This document shows positions 23,441-35,588 of a stretch of DNA of 64,000 nt, in pieces. Location of the stretch: assembly GCF_000189635.1 (NCBI RefSeq), contig NW_002476431.1, forward strand, positions 1 to 64,000. The letters are read 5' to 3'. The notes beneath the pieces were generated by a model that did no database searches, was not told where the DNA came from, and worked only from the letters and a program-made list of their open reading frames with translations. Position 1 is the first letter of the stretch. Every line of letters starts with the position of its first letter. The position numbers and the translations under genes are program-made. The DNA is from Tetrahymena thermophila SB210 (lineage: Eukaryota > Ciliophora > Oligohymenophorea > Hymenostomatida > Tetrahymenidae).

Positions 23441-26007
23441 ATGAAGAAATTAAGCTAAGTATTTATTGTGCTAGTAATTTTTTAGGCTTTAATTTCAGTG
23501 TCACTTTGTGAGGACATATATACTAAGCACTACTAAAAGGCTTAGTAAATTGTGTCAAAAATGACTTTGGAATAGAAATTAGGTTAAATGACTCAACCTG
23601 AACTTTCTTCACTTTCATCAAATAACGTCACAAATTTCTAAAAAATTAAAGAGCTTGGACTTGGATCTGTTCTTGTTGGTGGTAATGGAGCTCCTACTGA
23701 TGATGGAAATCTTCAAACTGGTAATCTTAATTATCACTTGGCTACAAGAGAAAACTGGAAAAAGTTAGGTGATAGATTAATGGAGGAAACAGTAATTGAA
23801 ATAGCATTAGATGAATAAAAATAAGAGGTAGCAAAGATCCAATTACTTTTAGGTACTGATGCAGTACATGGAAATTAACATGTGATAGGTATACATTAAA
23901 AAATGATATTATTTTTCATAAAATTTTACAAAATAAAAATATCTTTTCTAAACTTAAAATATAATACTTGTATTATTAATTTATAGGAGAAGTATTATTC
24001 CCTCATAACATTGGTTTAGCCGCAACTTATAATCCTGAGCACTTCTATTTGTAAGGTCAAATTACTGCAAATAACACTTTGGCTAGTGGATGGAACTACT
24101 TATTTGCCCCTACTGTTGCTGTTTCTCATAATGCATAATGGGGAAGATATTATGAAACATTAGGTTAAAACCATGATATGATTAAAAAATACGCAAAAGA
24201 ATTCGTTAATGGAGCCTAGCAAGTTGACCAAGATGGAGTTATTAGAGGAGCTATGACTAGTACCAAGCACTTCTTAGGTGATGGAGCTACATATGAAGGA
24301 AGAGATGAAGGCAATGATAAAATTTATAACTTTACTGCTTTTATTGAGCATAATATTCAAGGATACAGGGGAGGTATTGAAGCTTAAACTGGTACAATTA
24401 TGTGCTCATATTCTGCTATTAATAGTAATTTAATGGCATCATTATTGTTTATATTAAATAGATTAGCTATCAAAAAATTATAAAATCATTTTTTAATCAA
24501 ATTAAAATTTCAATAGTTTTTTAGATTATGATTTACAACTTTACAAAATTTTAATCTAAATTGTTGGCATATCTATTTGAAATTGGTTTTGTGTTACTCA
24601 AAAATAGTTGTATTAATTAATTTACTAATTTTTTAATTTTTTAAAATTAAAGGTATTCCTATGGCTATTAATGCAGATCTTTTGTAAAACGTTTTGAAGG
24701 AAAAAGAAGGATTTACTGGTTTTATCATAAGTGACTATAATTAAAGAACTGGAGTAGCTTTTTAAGGATAACCTACATCAAATATTAAAATGACTGAGTA
24801 GGAATCAACTTGTTTGATTATTAATGCAGGCATGGATATGATGATGATGGGTGGAGGAGCAGAGGATTACATTAAAGACTTGAAAAAGTGTGTAGAAAGT
24901 GGAGAAGTGGCCATGGATAGAATTGATGATGCTGTAAAGAGAATCTTAGCTGTTAAAATGGCCATGGGTATCGTCTAAATAGTTAATAATACAAGCATTC
25001 AAATTCAAAAATTAGAATAATAATTGCCTGTAGATCCTTAATTTGTTGCACAATCAGCTCTATAAGCTGCCAAAGAATCTTTAGTACTATTAAAGAATGA
25101 TAATGATTTACTTCCAATTAATTTAACATAAATTGAGTATGTAATTTTAATTGGTGAACGTGATATCTAGGAAAGAGAAAATTACTAAGTTGTTGATGAA
25201 TATGTTATTTAAGACACTAATAATATTGGAGCTTAAAATGGTGGTTGGTCTGTTCATTGGTAAGGCTATGAAGGTAATGAATTCTGGTCTGGAGATTATA
25301 AAAATTAAACTTCTGCTTTCTCTATTTTCGATTCTTTAGTTAATAGACTTGGAAAAGATAGAATATTAAAGCCTAACTATAGCGATATCCGCAATTATAC
25401 ATCAATTCGTTATGAGAGACAAGCATTTATTGAAAAATTGAAATCATTAAATTTAACTAGTCAAAATACATTAATTATTGGTGCTTTAACTGAGTCTCCT
25501 TATGCAGAGTTTATGGGTGAAATAAATAACTCTTACTGCCAAGGCCATAAATTACCTCCTGTAGAAGGTTGTATATACATTAATGGTCATGCTAATCCTT
25601 ATATGCCATATCTGTAAAAAAGCACTCTTGAAATATCTTATGATAACTTTTCTAATCAAGTTTTAAGTTCTGTTTCTTCAGATATTCCACTGATCACAGT
25701 TCTTATTACAGGTCGTCCTATGATAATTAATGATGAAATAAGTAGATCTACTTCATTTATTTAAGCTTGGCTGCCAGGAACCACAGGTGGAGAAGCTATT
25801 GTATAAGCAATTTTTGGTGAATATCTCTTTGGATAAAATGGTTATTCTAATCGTTTACCAATTGATTGGGTATAAAAAATGGAGGACTTATAATAGTTCC
25901 CTATTTACAATCAAAAAGGTGATATTCCAAAAATATAAAATCCCCTCTTCCAAATAGGTTTTGGACTTTATACTTAGAATTCTAAAATTGAAAAAAATAT
26001 TCAATGA
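23441..26007 (+). CDS. Secreted glycoside hydrolase family 3 beta-glucosidase/glucan exohydrolase, copy 1
   Basis: Three exons, 23441-23888, 23997-less intron corrected as 23987-24424, and 24653-26007, encode 746 aa; introns are 98 and 228 nt with GT/AG ends. The N-terminal signal peptide is MKKLSQVFIVLVIFQALISV. GH3 N-domain features: MTLEQKLGQMTQPE, LLLGTDAVHGNQHV, LFPHNIGLAATYNPE, KHFLGDGATYEGRDEGN (K243, H244) and the nucleophile motif GFIISDYNQ with Asp323. The C-terminal domain has GALTESPYAEFMGE, where the Glu of YAE fits the acid/base position of barley exohydrolase ExoI, then TGRPM, AWLPGTTGGEAIVQAIFGEY and a final IGFGLYT. The family hydrolyses terminal beta-linked glucose from glucans or glucosides. 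Secretion to phagosome/lysosome or medium is expected for a bacterivorous ciliate. The next gene is a near-identical duplicate. Confidence 0.93.
23889..23986 (+). other. Intron 1 of GH3 copy 1
   Basis: 98 nt, GTATACATTAAA...TTATAG. It contains an in-frame TGA. Removing it restores HVIGEVLFPHNIG, a conserved GH3 segment. The equivalent intron in copy 2 is also 98 nt. Confidence 0.92.
24425..24652 (+). other. Intron 2 of GH3 copy 1
   Basis: 228 nt, GTAATTTAAT...AAATTAAAG. Splicing joins MCSYSAIN to SIPMAINADLL, matching the conserved GH3 C-S-Y-N-x-V/I-N-G/S-x-P block. Confidence 0.92.
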
Positions 26008-26434
26008 AATAAAGAAATAAATCTTGAGAACAAAAATAAAAAAATAAAAACTTTTGTTTTTTTAATTAATATATAAAATATGAAAAAATTAATTAAAAAA
26101 ACTAAAAAATGATCATTAATGCGATTAGTTGGCCCATCTTTTAATTGCATTAATTTAGCTAAATATTTATTTATTAAACTTAGTTTTATAAATAATGCTA
26201 TTTGCAGTAAAAAATAATAAAAATAGATGAATAAACAAACCATAATAGTCCAATAATTTATTGAATTATTTCAAAAAATAATTAAAATAATAAAATTGAA
26301 TATAAATTTGTTAATATATTTAATGTAAATTTTTATTTTGGATATTAAATGTAAAAATATTTCAATTAATACTTTTTTATATTTTTATCCTTAAAATTTA
26401 GGGGAAAATTTTCAAAAAAATCTAAAATCGAATA

Positions 26435-26485
26435 ACCTTGCTCGCTTTCCCTAAAACCCGAGGCCCGAGGTTAGAGGTAATACGG
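26435..26485. other. Isolated GC-rich island
   Basis: About half or more of these 51 bases are G or C, within surroundings of roughly 15-20 percent. It contains two adjacent CCCGAGG heptamers (26457-26470), and CCTAAAACC/GGTTAGAGG can pair partially. It is not a tRNA and not the chromosome breakage sequence. Function unknown. Confidence 0.5.
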
Positions 26486-27060
26486 TAAAATAAAAATTAA
26501 ATTTTTCTGGGCTTTTAGAAAATTAATATTAATAATTAATTAAATGAAAATGATTTCTTAAAATAAAAAAATGTGAATAGTTTTAAATTAATAAATTCTA
26601 TTTATTGATATTAAATTAAGTTTAAATTTAATTTTTTTGTTATATTATATCTTTTAACTTATTAAAAAAATATGAATTATGCTGGAATTTAATTTTAAGT
26701 ATATTCTTATTAAATAATAAGATTTAATTTACAAAATATATTGGTTTTTATTTTGAATTTGATTATTTATATTTTTTAATTAACTATTTTTTATTGTTAA
26801 TTAAATAGTAAAAATTTAAATAATTTGTTAATTTTATGTTAAATTTCTATTTATTTTTTGCTTTTTAAGATTTTAATAAATTATTTTAAATGTCTTATCA
26901 AATGATGTAAATAACTTATTAATTTTAAGGTTATTTAATTATATAGATTTATTATTATTTATTATTTGCTTTTTAAATAAGAAGATTTAAAGAATTGATA
27001 ATAATACATATCAATTAAAGAAAATAAGAATTTATATTGAATATATCAATTAAGAATATA

Positions 27061-27107
27061 CATGAAAGAGTATATTTACTTGCGGGATAGTAAAATACTG
27101 TTTCATG
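27061..27107. other. Imperfect inverted repeat (stem-loop)
   Basis: The left arm CATGAAAGAGTATATTTAC and right arm GTAAAATACTGTTTCATG pair over 17 bp with one mismatch and one bulged A. They enclose a 10-nt loop, TTGCGGGATA. The loop is unusually GC-rich for this DNA. A second weaker inverted repeat, ATTGCTTAT/ATAAGCAAT, lies at 27203-27237. Confidence 0.7.
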
Positions 27108-28810
27108 TTTTAATTTTTAAAAAATAAGAAGTTTTTCTTCATTTAATAATTTTTGTTTCTAAATTATTATATTATTTGTTTATCAATATTTTTGAAATAA
27201 AGATTGCTTATACTTCAAAATAAATTGATAAGCAATATTTATATATATATTTATATTTCTAAAAAATTTAAAATAAATAATTCTTTAAAAGGATTTGTTT
27301 ATTATAAGTACTTAAATATTTTTTTCGTTTTGCTTGTAAAATAAATTAAAATAATCAATCGATTATTACGAAATTATAATTTTGTTTTTTGGAAATACAT
27401 ATTATTTAAAAACAAATAAATATATAATAAATTAATTATTTAGAAGGAAAAAATAAAGAAAATATATGAAATATATTTTATCAAATTAAAAATTTGGTAA
27501 AAATAAAAATCAAAATAATTTATTCGACCTTTATCTTAAAATGTCTATTTGGTGTAATATTAATAATTAGCTATCTGGGTTTTTACAATTTTTAAAACAA
27601 TAAAGCTTTTATTATTGAAGACTATTAACCTACTTTTTAGCTTTTTATAAGATACACATTTAGATTTGGCTTACAATATCTCTATAAAATAGTTTAAAAT
27701 TTTCAAATCATCAAAGTCAATAATATATGCAATGCAGCTTAAAATACAAAGTTTACAGTATTTTGTTTTAAAAGGATAAAAATAAAAGTTTTTTTGGTTA
27801 CATTGTTAAAAATTAATTAAAAACTTTTATTTTCTCATTTCTCAATTAATGGATTTATAACCCTAATTGTTTTACAACTTTTTTGGAAATCGAAAATCTA
27901 TTTATTATCATTTCTTATTTATTTTATCTAATTACATTTCTTTTGATCTTTTACCACTCTAACATTTATAGTTATTTAATCAAATTTTATCTCCATAGAA
28001 ATAAATAATTAGTTAATTTATTTTAAGTATATCATTTTCTTTCAAATACGAGATATATATGAATCTTTTTTCTTAAGATTTGATATTACAAAATATTAAT
28101 TTTTCAAAAGCGAAAAATATTTAGAGTTTATTTTTTTTATATTTTACATATGTTATTTTCATGATTTTTTCCACAATTTAAATATATTCCACTTTTTTAT
28201 TTCAATCTACTATTTAAACCCTTTGAAACCAATATAATATTCTTAATTGAGTATTATCTTAATCTATTTTTTAAAAAATTTAGAACTAATTTTTGTTAAA
28301 TTAGAAGCAAAATTTACTTTTATTCATCAGTACATTAAAAATTGTTTGAAATCTAAAGTGTAAAAAATATACTTTATTCATAAAAATAAAATAATACATA
28401 TTGAATGCTTACTTTTTATCTTTTGATTATCTTTTAAGATGTTAATTTTATCTCATACTGTTTATTTTAAAAATATTTCTACAAACTTTTCTTTTTTTAT
28501 TGTGTTAATGAGGATTTCCTTATTTTCTTTTGGATTGTTTCATTAATATTTATTGGTTGACAATAAGTGCAATCAAAAAAGTTAATTCCTTTATTTATAA
28601 AAGATTAAAGACAAATATAAGTAGTAACTCTATAACCATATGAATCAATTTTTAATCATTAAGATTTGTATTTTTATAAGTGATATATAAAGTATTAGAG
28701 ACTTAATCAACCTAAGCTCCATGTATCTTTCTTTCAATTTAGTATATTTATAATACTTTGATTAGAAAATAATAAATAATAATAAATAACATAAGAAAAA
28801 CTAATAGATT

Positions 28811-31376
28811 ATGAAGAAATTAAGCTAAGTATTTATTGTGCTAGTAATTTTCTAGTCTTTAATTTCAGTGTCACTTTGTGAGGACATATATACTAAACAC
28901 TACTAAAAGGCTTAGTAAATTGTGTCAAAAATGACTTTGGAATAGAAATTAGGTTAAATGACTCAACCTGATCTTTCTTCACTTTCTTCAAATAATGTTA
29001 CAAATTTCTAAAAAATTAAAGAGCTTGGACTTGGATCTGTTCTTGTTGGTGGTAATGGAGCTCCTACTGATGATGGTAATCTTCAAACTGGTAATCTTAA
29101 TTATCACTTGGCTACAAGAGAAAACTGGAAAAAGTTAGGCGATAGATTAATGGAGGAAACAGTAATTGAAATAACATTAGATGAATAAAAATAAGAGGTA
29201 GCAAAGATCCAATTACTTTTAGGTACTGATGCAGTACATGGAAATCAACACGTGATAGGTATACATTAAAAAATGATATTATTTTTCATTAAATTTTACA
29301 AAATAAAAATATCTTTTCTAAACTTAGAATATAATACTTGTATTATTAATTTATAGGTGAAGTATTATTCCCTCATAACATTGGTTTAGCTGCAACTTAT
29401 AATCCTGAGCACTTCTATTTGTAAGGTCAAATTACTGCAAATAACACTTTGGCTAGTGGATGGAACTACTTATTTGCCCCTACTGTTGCTGTTTCTCATA
29501 ATGCATAATGGGGAAGATATTATGAAACATTAGGTTAAAACCATGATATGATTAAAAAATACGCAAAAGAATTCGTTAATGGAGCCTAGCAAGTTGACCA
29601 AGATGGAGTTATTAGAGGAGCTATGACTAGTACCAAGCACTTCTTAGGTGATGGAGCTACATATGAAGGAAGAGATGAAGGCAATGATAAAATTTATAAC
29701 TTTACTGCTTTTCTTGAACATAATATTCAAGGATACAGGGGAGGTATTGAAGCTTAAACTGGTACAATTATGTGCTCATATTCCGCTATTAATAGTAATT
29801 TAATTGCATCATTATTGTTTGCATTAAATAAATTAGTTATCAAAAATTTTTAATATCACTTTTTAATCAAATTAAAATTTCAATATTTTTTAAATTCCGA
29901 TTTACAATTTTACAAAAATTTTAATCTAAATTGTTGGCATATCTATTTGAAATTGGTTTTGTGTTACTCAAAAATAGTAGTATTAATTAATTTACTAATT
30001 TTTAATTTTTCAAAATTAAAGGTATTCCTATGGCTATTAATGCAGATCTTTTATAAAACGTTTTGAAGGAAAAAGAAGGATTTACTGGTTTTATCATAAG
30101 TGACTATAACGAAAGATCTAAAGTAGCTTCTTAAGGATAACCTACATCAAATATTAAAATGACTGAGTAGGAATCAACTTGCTTGATTATTAATGCAGGC
30201 ATGGATATGATGATGATGGGTGGAGGAGCAGAGGACTACATTAAAGACTTGAAAAAGTGTGTAGAAAGTGGTGAAGTTGCCATGGATAGAATTGATGATG
30301 CTGTAAAGAGAATCTTAGCTGTTAAAATGGCCATGGGTATCGTCTAAATAGTTAATAATACAAGCATTCAAATTCAAAAATTAGAATAATAATAGCCTGT
30401 AGATCCTTAATTTGTTGCACAATCAGCTCTATAAGCTGCCAAAGAATCTTTAGTACTATTAAAGAATGAGAATGATTTACTTCCAATTAATTTAGCATAA
30501 ATTGAATATGTAATTTTAATTGGTGAACGTGATATCTAGGAAAGAGAAAATTACTAAGTTGTTGATGAATACGTAGTTTAAGACACTAATAATATTGGAG
30601 CTTAAAATGGTGGTTGGTCTGTTCGTTGGTAAGGCTATGAAGGTAATGAATTCTGGTCTGGAGATTATAAAAATTAATCTTCTGCTTTCTCTATTTTCGA
30701 TTCTTTAGTTAATAGACTTGGAAAAGATAGAATATTAAAGCCCAACTATAGCGATATCCGCAATTATACATCAATTCGTTATGAGAGACAAGCATTTATT
30801 GAAAAACTGAAATCATTAAATTTAACTAGTCAAAATACATTAATTATTGGTGCTTTAACTGAGTCTCCTTATGCAGAGTATATGGGTGAAATAAATAACT
30901 CTTACTGCCAAGGCCATAAATTACCTCCTGTAGAAGGTTGCCTATACATAAATGGATATGCTAACCCTTATATGCCATATCTGTAAAAAAGCACTCTTGA
31001 AATATCTTATGATAACTTTTCTAATCAAGTTTTAAGTTCTGTTTCTTCAGATATTCCATTGATTACAGTTCTTATTACAGGTCGTCCTATGATAATTAAT
31101 GATGAAATAAGTAGATCTACTTCATTTATTTCAGCTTGGCTGCCAGGAACCACAGGTGGAGAAGCTATTGTATAAGCAATTTTTGGTGAATATCTCTTTG
31201 GATAAAATGGTTATTCTAATCGTTTACCAATTGATTGGGTATAAAAAATGGAGGACTTATAATAGTTCCCTATTTACAATCAAAATGGTGATATTCCAAA
31301 AATATAAAATCCCCTCTTCCAAATAGGTTTTGGACTTTATACTTAGAATTCTAAAATTGAAAAAAATATCCAATGA
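28811..31376 (+). CDS. Secreted glycoside hydrolase family 3 beta-glucosidase/glucan exohydrolase, copy 2
   Basis: Exons 28811-29258, 29357-29794 and 30022-31376 encode 746 aa, exactly the length of copy 1; introns are 98 and 227 nt. Exon lengths (448, 438, 1355) are identical to copy 1. The signal peptide, KHFLGDGATYEG, the nucleophile motif GFIISDYNE, GALTESPYAEYMGE and AWLPGTTGGEAI are conserved. Differences are scattered, for example DYNERSKVASQG here against DYNQRTGVAFQG in copy 1 directly after the nucleophile, and AEY against AEF beside the probable acid/base. These are the most likely places for a change in substrate preference (inference). Introns have also stayed similar, so the duplication is recent or is homogenised by gene conversion. 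Confidence 0.93.
29259..29356 (+). other. Intron 1 of GH3 copy 2
   Basis: 98 nt, GTATACATTAAA...TTATAG, nearly identical to intron 1 of copy 1. Confidence 0.92.
29795..30021 (+). other. Intron 2 of GH3 copy 2
   Basis: 227 nt, GTAATTTAAT...AAATTAAAG, one base shorter than its counterpart and with scattered substitutions. Confidence 0.92.
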
Positions 31377-31493
31377 AATAAAGAAATAAATGAATCTTGA
31401 GAACAAAAATAAAAAAATTATAACTTTTGTTTTTTTAATTTATATTTAATATATGAAAAAATTAATTATATAAACTAAAAAATTATCATTTAT

Positions 31494-31503
31494 GAGGTTG
31501 GTT
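31494..31503 (-). other. Near match to Tetrahymena chromosome breakage sequence core
   Basis: GAGGTTGGTT is a 10-base match to the reverse complement of the 15-bp Cbs (TAAACCAACCTCTTT). Flanking positions differ on both sides. True Cbs elements are removed during macronuclear development, so this is most likely a chance or non-functional variant. The homologous place downstream of GH3 copy 1 (about 26118-26135) has GCGATTAGTTGG and does not match. Confidence 0.3.
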
Positions 31504-32432
31504 GGTCCATCTTTTAATTGCATCAATTTAACTAAATATTTATTTATTAAACTTAGTTTTTAAACAGTAATTTAAATGGTATTTAAATATTTTTGGCACT
31601 TAAATATTTTATATAAATAAAAGAAAATTATTTATCCCTTACTTACCCTTAACTTGTCAATATAATTAGCTTAAATCAACTAAAATTTTTATACTTTTTG
31701 TGAGATAATAAACTCCTCCTTCTTTATAAAAATTTTAAATTATATTAAATTAAAAACATATTCGAACCTCTGCTAAATATTTATCTCGTTAACATTCAAA
31801 TGTTATCTTGCATTAAATTTATTGTAAGAAATTATAATTTTAGCTGCTTTGAGTTTATAAATAATTTTATTTTGCATTATTGTGAAATTTGTTTCCACTT
31901 TTTTTTTTACAAAAAATATTCTATATTTACTCTTTTTCAAATTTATCATTTGTATTTGTTAGTGAAATAAATTTTTTTAAAAATGATATTTCAAATAAAA
32001 TTAAAGTAAAGCTATTTTATGAGTTATAAAAGTTTATTAAATATTAAAAACTATTACTGTTTTCGATATAATTATTAAACATAAATGTGAAAATTTTAAA
32101 CTTTTTATTTTTGCATTTAATATACATACTATTTTAAGCATAGAAAATATTTGTTTAAATTTATTTGAGTAAAATATCCTTTAAAAAGCAACTAAAAAAG
32201 TTATTTTTTTTCTTAAATTAGAATATCTTTACATTAAATTATAATTATTTTTTTTATTTAGTGTATGTTTTCTAATTTCGTTAGAAGGATAATAATACGT
32301 TTACAGAAAATTATTTTCGCAAACATCATTTTTTTTAATTAATAAAAATATCAATAAATTTTTTTTCTATCTATTTTATTAGGTGAGATAAAAATCTAAA
32401 AACTTTTTTTATTTTATTACTGGATCCACAAA

Positions 32433-32482
32433 ATTAAGTAATCTAAAATACTTTCATATTAAGTAATCTAAAATACTTTCAT
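32433..32482. repeat. 25-bp tandem duplication
   Basis: Two perfect adjacent copies of a 25-mer starting ATTAAGTAATCTAAAATACT at 32433 and 32458. Confidence 0.9.
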
Positions 32483-34445
32483 ATTTTAAATAATTTTATC
32501 CTTAATATTTTAAATTCCTAATTAGAATTGATTGATTATTTATTTATTCAATTTTATAGAAATTTTCATTTACAATCCTTGATTAACTCTATTGTATTTT
32601 TTATTGTTAAAAAGCATTTTTCTAGATTAGAATTTATGTCAATATGAAAATACAAAAAAAACAGGTACTTTTAAGTAAAATAAGAATAATAAAAGATTGA
32701 TAAAAACTTAATTTATTAAGTAACATAAATTTTTGATGGGAAAATTGTAATTTTTATTTGACTTAATTTTTCTTCAAATAAATTTATCTTTATTTTAGTT
32801 ATGATAATTGTCAAATTTAATCTCAAGTTATTTATTTAAATAAAAAAAATGAATAAAATTGCAGTTAGAGCTTTGAAATTACTACTTATAGCTAGTATTT
32901 GGAATTTTTTAACAAAAATATTTGCAGATTAAATTTACAAAAATATCTAAAAGAGTAAATTTAACAAAATAATGTAATTGAGTGAATAAATTATAATTGT
33001 TAGTATATTAATTAAGCTTATGGGATTACATATAGGGGAAATTTTAAAAAAATTATATTTAAATATTAGATTAATTGTATGAAAAAATTATTTATATTTA
33101 ACTAAGTAACCTCTTCAAAGAAATTAATATTCAGTTTGATCTCTAATAATTTGATAAATTGGTTAACTAAAAAAATATTTTTGTGTAAAATTAATATATT
33201 TTTGGCGATAAAATAATTTGTATCCAGCCACTTGTATAAAATATCTTTTAAAAACAAGTAGTTTTATAAAAATATCAAATTTCTAATTTATATATTTATA
33301 AAAGAAAATTTAAGCGCAGATTCAAAGATTTATTTGTATTTTGATTTTGATTTGGTAAAAATAATTAGAAACAGTTAGAACTTCTATTGCTAATTCATGC
33401 TTTGTTTAGATTGGCAAATTCTTTAGAAAATCATGCATTTGAATGAAAAAATATCAATAAAAATTAATAAGTAGACAAATTTTTACTTTTTGAATTAGTC
33501 AATAAACTCACTCGCTTTTGATGGTGAAATTCAATAATTTAATAACAAATATTTTAAGGTTTTAGTGATGAAAAAATAAAACTTTGGCTTATTTTTCATA
33601 CATTATAGAAATCAAATAGTTTAAAAAAATTTTTATGATCAAATTATATTGTTGAGGTGAAAGCTTTTTTATAAATTAAATGTAAACCAATATTAATTAA
33701 AACACTTGATTATTGATTTCCTCTTTGGTAAAATTGAATCTCAAACATAATTAGTATTATTTATATCTAATTAGAATTACTTACATAAATATTGGTGAGT
33801 AAATTAAATAATTTGATTCTAATTCGCTTATTTTATTTCGAAGATTGATAGAGGGTATCAATCTAAAATAAATCGCTTAATAATTAAACTAAAGAAAGAA
33901 GCAAACATGTAATTTTAATATATAAATTAAATCTAATGTAAGAAATCACTTTTTAGCAAATATAATTATATTGAGAAATTCTATCAAATGAATATTTATT
34001 GATTAATGCAAAACTTTTATATTTACAAATGATAAAATATTTGATATACAGAGAAAGATATATAAATTAAGATTAATTTAGAATAAGTTATTATTTTTAT
34101 TTTTTTTTTAAAAAAGAATAATATTAGAAGAATAAGAAAGAAATCAGGATTATTTATTAAAGATTTTTTGTTATTAATTATTCACATTAGTGTTTTATTA
34201 TAAATTTGCTATTCACATCCATGCTTTATTTTAAAACTTTGAAGGTTTGTTTCTAAGTAACTTTATAAAGTAAATAGCTAATTAATAGGATTATCAACTT
34301 TGTATTTTCAAGATAAGGAATATCGTTCCTTTTTTTATTTATTTATTAAAAGAGTAAGGTTATTAAATAGAAGAGATTTTATTATTTGATGATTCTAACT
34401 ATTTTTTAAATTCAGACATTTTTTTACTAATTCATCTATATTATC

Positions 34446-35588
34446 TCAGAAAATAGAGCAAGCGCAAACATTATTGTTCTTTTTAGAGCTGAATCTGTAT
34501 TTCTTCTTCTTAAGGAATGCTGAAATAAAATTCATATATTCTTCAAAGAAAATTTTTTCTGAGCTTGCTTTTTCTATGAATAGGCTCTTAATATCTGAGT
34601 CATTGGCATTAGAGTCTGTAAGATAATAAAAATAATAATATTAGTTATTTGTATTTAATTATTCGAAATTGATAAGCGTAAAATCTTAAGAATGAAAAGA
34701 TTACGAATTGATTTATATTCAAGTTAAATACAACAAGAACGGTTTTGAAGAGTAGAAAAAATTAATTGTATTGATTTCATCTTAAAATTAAAATTTGCAA
34801 AGGTTTTTGCATTTAAAAATTTACTAGCTATAATTACAGTAAAAAATTTAGAATGCTTAATGAAGTGAGTGAGGTGTATTGTTGAATTATGATAAATCAC
34901 AGTTTAAATTTCCAAAAAAATATCAAATTTTCTAAAATAATAGTAGTTAGTGAAATATATTTGGTATAAAATTTACCTTAGTAATGTTGGAGTACATTTT
35001 CTATCACAATACGTGTGAATTACAAGGAGAGGTGACCCTGTAAATTATCATCAACTTTCTACCATTCATTAACGAATGTTTTAATTTCTTTCTTTGAAAA
35101 GTTGTCAATTAAGCTGTATTATTTATTACAAATTAATTTTAAAAATTGTTTGGTTGTGAAACTAGAATAAAGGTAGTAAAAAAAAATATTTACAATTTTT
35201 CTCCTAATTTAATAGTGCATTTTGATTAATTTAGTTGATGAATTTGTTCAATTATTTGGAGATATTAGATTTTAGTTACCCTAGCGCTAGAGATGATCTA
35301 TCTAATTTCTTCGATTTCATTTTCAGAAAAATCTATAGATAATAATTGAAATATATTGATTATTTATTTATTTATTTAAATCAGTGGCATATTTGAAAAA
35401 TTAAATATTCCATAAATGTAAAAATTATCAACAAACATACCTCTTCTGGCATATAATTAGATAGCCTAAAGGCAATCGTTAAAAGTTATTGAGTTTTTTT
35501 TTTCTCTGTCAAGCTTTTAAAAGTATACCAAAGCTTCTTCTTATTCAATATAAGAAAGAGATGTCCTTTCAGAAGATATATAAGACAT
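34446..35588 (-). CDS. EF-hand-like protein with C-terminal CaaX prenylation motif, 197 aa
   Basis: Four exons on the minus strand: 35588-35441, 35332-35194, 35113-34977 and 34615-34446. All introns begin GT and end AG, and all phases agree. The sequence begins MSYISSERTSLSYIEQEEAL. Helix-loop-helix segments resemble EF-hands but with degenerate loops: FQKLDREKKNSITFNDCLQA near residues 23-42, and WQKVDDNLQGHLSLQFTRIV in the middle. A hydrophobic-basic helix, FFEEYMNFISAFLKKKKYRF, follows near the end. The protein ends VCACSIF: CSIF is a CaaX box and the nearby cysteines could be palmitoylated, so membrane attachment is expected. It may be a calcium-responsive or former calcium-binding adaptor at the cell or ciliary membrane. 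No close family is identified. Confidence 0.85.

Larger units (their letters stand above)
26008..28810. other. Long spacer between GH3 copies
   Basis: Right arm of duplication unit 1 runs to about 26190. A GC-rich island lies at 26435-26485 and a strong stem-loop at 27061-27107. The left arm of unit 2 begins at about 27697 and carries an extra ~0.5 kb at about 28031-28535. No coding region is seen. Confidence 0.55.
31377..34445. other. Long non-coding spacer
   Basis: Right arm of duplication unit 2 continues to about 31563 and includes a near match to the chromosome breakage sequence (31494-31503). A 25-bp tandem duplication lies at 32433-32482. The rest is uniformly AT-rich with long A and T runs, and I find no frame with coding character. 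Confidence 0.55.
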
